The translations under genes and the position numbers were made by a program. The notes beneath the pieces are model-generated. The model was given only the letters and a program-made list of their open reading frames with translations, was not told where the DNA came from and searched no databases. A DNA stretch of 12,498 nt from Rhodobacteraceae bacterium UBA996 (GTDB lineage Bacteria; Pseudomonadota; Alphaproteobacteria; Rhodobacterales; Rhodobacteraceae), in NCBI GenBank assembly GCA_002291955.1, contig DBBA01000104.1, positions 1 through 12,498 of the forward strand. Direction: 5' to 3'. How positions within the stretch are numbered: position 1 is the first letter of the stretch; each line of letters begins with the position of its first letter. Positions 8,305-12,498 of this stretch are shown here, piece by piece.

Positions 8305-8321
8305 GTGAAGGCAGGGGTCAA
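8293..8321 (-). promoter_or_regulatory. Candidate nrdJ promoter
   Basis: On the minus strand TTGACC (8321-8316) is followed after 17 nt by CAATTT (8298-8293). The -35 is good and the -10 weak. Transcription would start near 8286, giving a 5' leader of about 170 nt before the nrdJ ATG. No riboswitch was recognised in that leader by eye. The -10 lies inside the second NrdR-like box. Confidence 0.4.
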
Positions 8322-8746
8322 CGGAAAAATCTGCGGCCGGGGTCGGATTTTGAGGTTGACGCGGGCGGCACTTCCCGTCGTGTCCGCGTTAACGAATTGA
8401 GTCTTTTCCGTGACAGGCGTGATCCGGCGTGCCTGCCCGCCAGGCCACCAGGCCCATACGACCGACAGTAGCGGCGCGGCGCAGGGCCACAACAGGTAGA
8501 CGGCAGCAACCCTGCGATGACCGCCCGCGCTGTTGCCGCAACGCCGCAGCAAAATGGAAACAGCCCTTTTCGCCGCAGTTTCGCCATAAACCCTTACGGA
8601 CCGCGCAAAGACCGACTATTCTGTCTCCGGGTGGTCCGTCATCCCGGCCGTGTGTGCCGGCTGGGGAAACAAGAACGGGCGAGCGAGCAGTCTGGCGGGC
8701 GGAAGGTCCCGTGGTGAGTAGTGCGCCGTTGGGCGAGGTGAGAGAT
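8322..8746. other. Gene-free stretch between nrdJ and the first VPLPA-CTERM gene
   Basis: No gene is supported here; open frames exist only because of high GC. On the plus strand a possible promoter for the gene at 8747 is TTACGG (8594-8599), 17 nt, TATTCT (8617-8622). The -10 is fair and the -35 poor, and it would give a 5' leader of about 118 nt. A GAGGTGAGA stretch (8736-8744) just before the ATG is the likely ribosome site. Confidence 0.4.
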
Positions 8747-9427
8747 ATGCAGAAGCTGATGATGGCCCTTGTGGCCGCCGTCCTGGCAACGCCTGTTGCG
8801 GCGTCGACCGTGGGCAACTTTTCCTCCGGCAGCCTGTTCAGTCCCGACTCGGTCGGGACGCTGTCCAACGGCGGCAGGCAGTGGAATTTCGGGGTCCCGG
8901 TGAGCGGGCACCGCCACGAGACCTTCTTTCGGTCGCAGTTCTCGCAGCCGATGAACGGCGGTCGCTCGACGGTGAGCCTGACCGGGTCGGACGCCTGCGA
9001 GACGGTCGCGGCGGGGGCCGAGTGCCTGGTCGGCACGATCACCTACACCAACCGCGTGAACGTCGGGTCCGGACCGGGTCCGGACCGCGCCACCGCATCG
9101 TTCAGCGGCACGCAGTACAACTTCAACATCGCGTTCGACATCGCGATCGACCGCAGCACCAACCAGCAACCGACCTCGTGCCTGCGCAACACGTTCGGCT
9201 GCGCCGACCAGTGGTATGTCGCCTTCACCTCGCCGATCAGCCAGTTCCGCATCGAAGGGTCGGGCGGCTTCGTGCACGAGGAGAACTCGGGCGACATCCG
9301 CATCTTCTGGACCCGGCCCGCGGCCCCGCCGCCGCCGCCCGAAGTGGTGCCGCTGCCCGCGTCGATCTGGCTGCTGGGCGCGGGTGTGGCCGGTCTGGCC
9401 GTTGCACGCCGCCGCCGCCGCGGCTGA
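8747..9427 (+). CDS. Exported VPLPA-CTERM protein, first of a tandem pair
   Basis: A 226-residue exported protein of unknown function. Residues 1-19 are a signal peptide (MQKLMMALVAAVLATPVAA, cleavage probably before Ser20). The C-terminus is a VPLPA-CTERM tail: VPLPA at 201-205, a hydrophobic helix to about 220, then RRRRRG. Such tails are recognised by an exosortase-type system and are typical of Rhodobacteraceae exported proteins. The mature domain has four cysteines, C84, C93, C145 and C152, probably two disulfides. It ends in FRIEGSGGFVHEENSGDIRI then FWTRP, and a PPPPP linker precedes the tail. A tandem 11-bp repeat GGGTCCGGACC (9065-9086) encodes a Gly/Pro-rich loop. The next gene is a paralogue. 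The ATG at 8747 has GAGGTGAGA upstream and gives a clean signal peptide; the longer upstream frame does not. Confidence 0.88.
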   Translation: MQKLMMALVAAVLATPVAASTVGNFSSGSLFSPDSVGTLSNGGRQWNFGVPVSGHRHETFFRSQFSQPMNGGRSTVSLTGSDACETVAAGAECLVGTITYTNRVNVGSGPGPDRATASFSGTQYNFNIAFDIAIDRSTNQQPTSCLRNTFGCADQWYVAFTSPISQFRIEGSGGFVHEENSGDIRIFWTRPAAPPPPPEVVPLPASIWLLGAGVAGLAVARRRRRG

Positions 9428-9649
9428 CGACGGCCGCCTTCGGGCGATCCGGCACGGCAAGAGGGCTCGGTCCTGCACCGGGCCTTTCCGTTTTCCGGGT
9501 GGCCGCCCGTGCGTTTCCGTCCTGGGAACAGCGTGTCTGCCGGGCTGTCCGGTCAATCCCGTGCCGGCCCGGCCCGGCGCCACAATCGCGCCGCAATTCC
9601 CCGTCAAGAGGCTGGAGTTAACAGTGTGTGAACCATGGAGTGCGAGTCG

Positions 9650-10306
9650 ATGTCGATCATGAGCTTTGTCCGGGGCAGCGCCATCGTGGCCGCCCTTGCC
9701 CTGGTCGGGGGGGCCGCTGCGGCCTCGACCGTCCAGCCGGGCTACCAGTCCGTCAGCAGCGGATCCTTCCAGAACGGCAGCGGGACCGCCCTGTGGCAGT
9801 TCGGCACGATCTGGGACGGGCGGCCCTGGGGTGACCGGCTGCACGGGCATTCGACCGTGCGCATGACCGGCAGCAATGCCTGCACGACCGCGGCCGCGGG
9901 ATCGGAGTGCCTGTTCGCCACCATCGACTACTTCAACGCGGTCAACCTGGGCGCGGGCACGGGCAACCTCGACACCGCCACGGGCGCCATGACGCATACG
10001 GGCCTTGGCCTGCAGGTGGCGCTGCGGCTGACCGTGGACCGCACGAGCAACAGCACCTGCGCCTCGTTGCGCTATGGCTGCCCGGACCAGTTCACGGTCG
10101 CCTTCACTTCGCCCATGGACGGGTTCCGGGTGGTGGGCAGCGGCGCCTGGGTGCAGGAAGACCGTGGCCACAGCGTGCAGATCTTCTGGACGCGGCCCGC
10201 GCCGACCGAATCGATCTCGGCGGTGCCGCTGCCGGCATCGGGCCTGATGCTGGGCGCCATCGCGCTGGCCGGTGTCGCCGCCGCGCGGCGCCGCAAGGCG
10301 GGCTGA
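9650..10306 (+). CDS. Exported VPLPA-CTERM protein, second of a tandem pair
   Basis: A 218-residue paralogue of the preceding gene with the same build: signal peptide (residues 1-25, MSIMSFVRGSAIVAALALVG then GAAAA), mature domain, then a sorting tail with VPLPA at 192-196, a hydrophobic helix and ARRRKAG. Four cysteines at C78, C87, C137 and C144 keep the 9- and 7-residue spacings of the first protein. Shared landmarks are TGS(D/N)AC, AAGxECL, GCxDQ, VAFTSP and IFWTRPA. The ATG at 9650 was chosen because GGAG lies 9 nt before it and it gives a basic n-region; the ATG at 9635 would add five residues with two glutamates. The 220-nt gap after the first gene holds no ORF of note, so the two may be separate units. 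The duplication is clear; the function is unknown. Confidence 0.87.
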   Translation: MSIMSFVRGSAIVAALALVGGAAAASTVQPGYQSVSSGSFQNGSGTALWQFGTIWDGRPWGDRLHGHSTVRMTGSNACTTAAAGSECLFATIDYFNAVNLGAGTGNLDTATGAMTHTGLGLQVALRLTVDRTSNSTCASLRYGCPDQFTVAFTSPMDGFRVVGSGAWVQEDRGHSVQIFWTRPAPTESISAVPLPASGLMLGAIALAGVAAARRRKAG

Positions 10307-10343
10307 CCCGGCGCTGACCCGGGGGCGCCGTCGGGTAAGCAGA

Positions 10344-10420
10344 TGGTCGGGGCGAGAGGATTCGAACCTCCGGCCCTCTGCTCCCAAAGCAGATGCGCTA
10401 CCAGGCTGCGCTACGCCCCG
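10344..10420 (-). tRNA. tRNA-Pro (anticodon TGG) with encoded CCA
   Basis: A 77-nt gene. Acceptor stem CGGGGCG (10420-10414) pairs with CGCCCCG, discriminator A, and CCA is encoded at 10346-10344. The anticodon arm is TCTGC-TTTGGGA-GCAGA, so the anticodon is TGG, reading CCA and other proline codons through wobble. The T arm carries the standard GGTTCGAATCC. It lies convergent to the second VPLPA-CTERM gene and 40 nt after the DUF192 gene on the same strand. Confidence 0.96.
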
Positions 10421-10428
10421 ACGCAGGC

Positions 10429-10457
10429 GTGATACCCCGCGACGGCCGCGATGGAAA
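10429..10457 (-). promoter_or_regulatory. Probable tRNA-Pro promoter
   Basis: On the minus strand TTTCCA (10457-10452, 4 of 6) and TATCAC (10434-10429, 4 of 6) are separated by 17 nt. The expected start falls 1-2 nt before the tRNA 5' end. The whole element fits in the 40-nt gap after the DUF192 stop codon, suggesting the tRNA is transcribed independently. Confidence 0.45.
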
Positions 10458-10460
10458 GCA

Positions 10461-10946
10461 TCACTCGGCGCAGGACCAGGCCGCGCCATCCTGCGGGATC
10501 GCGGGGTGGCGCAGTTCGGTGCCCGGCGCGATCCCCAGCGCGGCGGCCAAGCCGCCGTTGATCTCGAGCACGAACTGCACGCCGTCGCCGCCGTCGATCG
10601 GCGTCTCGTCGAGCGGCCGGGCATTGGCATGCACGCGGGTGACGGTCCCGTCGGGCGCGGCAAAGATCATGTCCAGCGGGATGAGGGTGTTGCGCATCCA
10701 GAAGCTGGCGCGCTGCGGGCCGTCATAGACGAACAGCATCCCCTGCCCCGACGGCATGGCGGGCACGTTCATCAGCCCCTGCGCGCGTTCCGCCGCATCG
10801 TCGGCCACTTGGACAGTGAAGCCCGCCTGTCCCCAGGGTCCACGCAGTTCGACGCGGTCGGGGTCGCAGGCGGCCGCCGCTGATCCCGCGGCGAGTGCCG
10901 CGGCACAGGACAGGGCAAGCCAGGCCGGCCGACCCGCGGGGGTCAT
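10461..10946 (-). CDS. DUF192 family exported protein
   Basis: A 161-residue DUF192 (COG1430) protein, a small beta-fold family of unknown biochemical role, usually exported. Residues 1-26 form a signal peptide (MTPAGRPAWLALSCAAALAA then GSAAAA), with Cys27 next to the probable cleavage site; AAAC is only a weak lipobox. Family landmarks in order are FTVQVADDAAERAQGLMNV (the AxRxxGLM pattern), MLFVYDGPQRASFWMRNTLI with PLDMIF, the H-A-N segment, VQFVLEINGG and a terminal LGIAPGTEL. Cys159 near the end could pair with Cys27. Its ATG overlaps the stop of the cold-shock gene by ATGA, so it is probably translated by coupling. The family call is secure, the function unknown. Confidence 0.92.
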   Translation of the reverse strand: MTPAGRPAWLALSCAAALAAGSAAAACDPDRVELRGPWGQAGFTVQVADDAAERAQGLMNVPAMPSGQGMLFVYDGPQRASFWMRNTLIPLDMIFAAPDGTVTRVHANARPLDETPIDGGDGVQFVLEINGGLAAALGIAPGTELRHPAIPQDGAAWSCAE

Positions 10947-11527
10947 TGGATGTCCGGCTGGTCGCCGACCCCGCCCGGGGGGTGCCCCTCGGCCGCGGGG
11001 GCGCTGCGCGTGGCGGCGTCCCAGGCCAGCACGGCCGCCGCCATCCGGCCACGGCGCCCGTCGACGACACGCAGGCCCACCGCCTCGCCGGGCTGAAGGT
11101 CGGCAAGACCCGACCGGCGCAGCACCTCGATGTGGATGAACACGTCCTCGGCGCGGCCGAAGATGTTGGCAAAGCCGAAGCCCTTGACCTTGTCGAACCA
11201 CTTCACGCGGGCGGGTTCGAGCGGCAGCTCGGCGACCCCCTCGGGCTCGGCGCTGAGTTCCGCGAGCGGGGGGGCCGCGCCGTCGGTCTTGGGCGGCGTG
11301 ATCTCGAGCACTTCGGACGCCTGGCTGCCGCGGGCGGTTTCCTGGACGATCACCACGATGCCCGATCCGTCGGCGACCGACCCCTGCCCGAAGTTGCGCA
11401 GGACATTGGCGTGCAGAAGGATGTCGGGGCCCCCGCTGTCGGAAACCACGAAGCCGAATCCCTTGCCGGGATCGAACCACTTCACGCTGCCCCGGACCGT
11501 CTGGCCCTTCTGGCTCGCCTCAGACAT
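10943..11527 (-). CDS. Cold-shock protein with two cold-shock domains
   Basis: A single-stranded nucleic acid-binding protein, probably an RNA chaperone. The 194 residues hold two cold-shock domains, residues 12-77 and 105-170. The first has GSVKWFDPGKGFGFV (RNP1) and DILLHANVL (RNP2 position, where VFVH is usual). The second has ARVKWFDKVKGFGFA and EDVFIHIEVL. A Pro/Ala/Glu-rich linker (about 78-104) joins them, and a Gly/Pro-rich tail follows. Duplicated cold-shock domains are common in alphaproteobacteria, whereas enterobacterial Csps are about 70 residues with one domain. The start MSEASQKGQT is preferred because the upstream extension is low-complexity and basic. It overlaps the DUF192 gene by 4 nt. 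Confidence 0.95.
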   Translation of the reverse strand: MSEASQKGQTVRGSVKWFDPGKGFGFVVSDSGGPDILLHANVLRNFGQGSVADGSGIVVIVQETARGSQASEVLEITPPKTDGAAPPLAELSAEPEGVAELPLEPARVKWFDKVKGFGFANIFGRAEDVFIHIEVLRRSGLADLQPGEAVGLRVVDGRRGRMAAAVLAWDAATRSAPAAEGHPPGGVGDQPDIQ

Positions 11528-11628
11528 CACGCCACGTCCCCGCGGATCTGCGCCCGCCCCCCGTGTCCTTGTTGCCCCCGACGCGCCCCGTTGCAAGCGC
11601 ATTCTTGCCCTGATCGGCCAAGGACTTC

Positions 11629-11647
11629 CATTCACGAAGCGCGAATG
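11629..11647. repeat. Imperfect hairpin after pdxH
   Basis: CATTCACG, loop AAG, CGCGAATG: eight arm positions with one mismatch, in the 144-nt gap between pdxH and the cold-shock gene. There is no U-tract. It could be a weak transcription end for pdxH or a structure at the 5' side of the cold-shock gene. No convincing promoter for the cold-shock gene was found in this gap. Confidence 0.25.
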
Positions 11648-11671
11648 TCACGGGTGCCTTCCGCGTGCGGG

Positions 11672-12277
11672 TCATGGGTTCAGACGCTCCACCTGCCAGG
11701 GTGCCCCGGCCGCCGCGCGCGTCCAGCGGAAGCGGTCGTGCAGGCGGAAGGCGCCGTCGGCCCAGAACTCGATCTCGATGGGTGTGATGCGGAACCCGCC
11801 CCAGTGCGGCGGGCGCGTGGGCGCGGTGCCGTGCAGCGCGGTCATCTTCGCCACCTCGGCCACCAGGGCGGCGCGACTGGACAGGGGCCGCGACTGCCGG
11901 CTGGCCCAGGCGCCGAGGCGGCTTTGCAGCGCGCGGCTGGCGTAATAGGCGTCGGCGGTCGGCCCGTCCTCGCGCACCACGGTGCCGCGCACGCGCAGCT
12001 GGCGGTGCAGCGACTTCCAGTGCGCGACGAAGGCCGCCTTGCCCGAGGCGGCGATCTCCTGCCCCTTGGCGCTGTCGTAGTTGGTGTAGAACGTGAAGTC
12101 GTCGGCGCCGATGTCCTTGAGCAGGACCATGCGCACGTTGGGCAGACCGCCCGCGTCCACCGTCGCAAGCGCGATGGCGTTGGGGTCATTCGGTTCGGTC
12201 CCCTCGGCCTCGGCCAGCCAGGCGCGGGCGATGGCAAAGGGGTCGTCCCCGGCGAAGATGCCTGTCCGGTCAGTCAT
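11672..12277 (-). CDS. pdxH: Pyridoxamine/pyridoxine 5'-phosphate oxidase
   Basis: FMN enzyme that oxidises pyridoxine or pyridoxamine 5'-phosphate to pyridoxal 5'-phosphate, the last step of vitamin B6 cofactor synthesis and salvage. The 201 residues match the family length. FMN-binding segments are NVRMVLLKDI (47-56), FTFYTNYDSAKGQEI (61-75) and HRQLRVRGTV (91-100). Substrate-binding Tyr111, Arg115 and Ser119 lie in YYASRALQSRLGAW, corresponding to Y129, R133 and S137 of the E. coli enzyme. FRLHDRFRW (177-185) gives Arg178 and His180, equivalent to R197 and H199. The protein ends in WQVERLNP, the family C-terminus. The start at 12277 (MTDRTGIFAGDDPF) fits the family; the longer frame runs into the promoter region. 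It is divergent from fabI. Confidence 0.97.
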   Translation of the reverse strand: MTDRTGIFAGDDPFAIARAWLAEAEGTEPNDPNAIALATVDAGGLPNVRMVLLKDIGADDFTFYTNYDSAKGQEIAASGKAAFVAHWKSLHRQLRVRGTVVREDGPTADAYYASRALQSRLGAWASRQSRPLSSRAALVAEVAKMTALHGTAPTRPPHWGGFRITPIEIEFWADGAFRLHDRFRWTRAAAGAPWQVERLNP

Positions 12278-12303
12278 GCTGTCCCATCGGTTGCAGGAGC
12301 CGG

Positions 12304-12332
12304 GTCCTAACGCCAGCATTTGCAGTCTGCAA
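12304..12332 (-). promoter_or_regulatory. Candidate pdxH promoter overlapping a 13-bp palindrome
   Basis: On the minus strand TTGCAG (12332-12327) and TAGGAC (12309-12304) are 17 nt apart, with the expected start about 20 nt before the pdxH ATG. The -35 is one arm of a perfect 13-bp palindrome TTGCAG-T-CTGCAA (12320-12332), which could be an operator. Both boxes are only moderate matches. Confidence 0.35.
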
Positions 12333-12342
12333 TGGTCCCGGA

Positions 12343-12358
12343 CGGCGGATTTCCGCCG
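12343..12358. repeat. Perfect 6-bp hairpin in the pdxH-fabI gap
   Basis: CGGCGG, loop ATTT, CCGCCG. It lies upstream of both predicted promoters in the divergent gap and is not followed by a U run. Its role is unknown; it may be chance in GC-rich DNA. Confidence 0.3.
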
Positions 12359-12369
12359 CTTCCTCAATC

Positions 12370-12398
12370 TTGAAGCAGTCCGGGCGATGGCCTAAAGC
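12370..12398 (+). promoter_or_regulatory. Candidate fabI promoter
   Basis: TTGAAG (12370-12375, 4 of 6) and TAAAGC (12393-12398, 3 of 6) are separated by 17 nt. The predicted start at about 12405 leaves about 23 nt before the fabI ATG, enough for the GGGAAGGGAG ribosome site. Confidence 0.4.
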
Positions 12399-12427
12399 GG
12401 CCTGACCTTCGGGAAGGGAGCGGCGGG

Positions 12428-12498
12428 ATGGCATCGGCGATGGCTGCGGGGCTGATGGCGGGCAAGCGTGGTCTCATCATGGGGCTTGCCAACGACAA
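12428..12498 (+). CDS. fabI: Enoyl-ACP reductase (NADH), N-terminal fragment
   Basis: The first 23 codons of a gene that continues past the right edge. The translation MASAMAAGLMAGKRGLIMGL followed by AND matches the FabI N-terminus, where L-(M/L)-x-GKRGLI-x-G-(V/L)-AND is the start of the NADH-binding Rossmann fold in this short-chain dehydrogenase-like family. FabI reduces trans-2-enoyl-ACP in the last step of each fatty acid elongation cycle. ATG 12428 has a purine-rich GGGAAGGGAG upstream; ATGs at 12440 and 12455 are also in frame and closer to the conserved part. It is divergent from pdxH. The call rests on a short but distinctive motif. Confidence 0.85.
   Translation, partial: MASAMAAGLMAGKRGLIMGLAND

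Noticed and set aside
8115..8552. 146-residue N-terminal extension of NrdJ
   Set aside because: It has no similarity to the family, runs through the predicted promoter and NrdR-like boxes, and MKIERHFTTEG is the expected start.
8639..10663. 674-codon minus-strand frame opposite the VPLPA-CTERM genes
   Set aside because: It is antisense to two genes with clear signal peptides and sorting tails and runs through the tRNA-Pro gene.

Overview
The window is GC-rich DNA with strong third-position GC bias, and its gene content points to an alphaproteobacterium of the Rhodobacteraceae/Paracoccaceae type. The pointers are a B12-dependent (class II) ribonucleotide reductase, a two-domain cold-shock protein followed by a DUF192 protein, divergent pdxH and fabI, and two VPLPA-CTERM surface or exported proteins. 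No insertion sequence, prophage, CRISPR array or rRNA was seen. The host assignment is inference from gene content; no species is claimed.

Layout. (1) 1-2717, minus strand: a branched-chain amino acid operon. A promoter at 2682-2717 is followed by a 15-residue leader peptide (MHGLLILVGRWRMRR), a rho-independent terminator (2560-2586), ilvB (acetolactate synthase large subunit), a BrnT/BrnA-type toxin-antitoxin pair, and ilvH (small subunit, running off the left edge). The leader peptide carries Leu-Leu-Ile-Leu-Val and is followed by a terminator just before ilvB, which is the layout of a transcription attenuator. The TA pair sits between the two subunit genes of one enzyme. brnT has no start codon in frame with its conserved N-terminus. 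(2) 2799-4192: an unrecognised small ORF and a divergent helix-turn-helix regulator, sharing an upstream region with repeated CGTCAG words. (3) 4193-8321, minus strand: nrdJ, preceded by two degenerate 16-bp NrdR-like boxes exactly 31 bp apart, one of them on the predicted -10. (4) 8747-10306, plus strand: two tandem paralogous secreted proteins with four conserved cysteines each and VPLPA-CTERM tails. (5) 10344-12277, minus strand: tRNA-Pro(TGG) with encoded CCA and its own likely promoter, a DUF192 protein translationally coupled (ATGA overlap) to a double cold-shock-domain protein, and pdxH. (6) 12428-end, plus strand: the start of fabI, divergent from pdxH.

How it works together. The left third is a biosynthetic operon likely controlled by charged branched-chain tRNA levels through the leader peptide. 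The TA genes probably ride on this transcript, with a possible second promoter and operator at 729-757. The central block supplies deoxyribonucleotides under probable NrdR feedback control. The VPLPA-CTERM pair is the least understood content. The rest is ordinary housekeeping.
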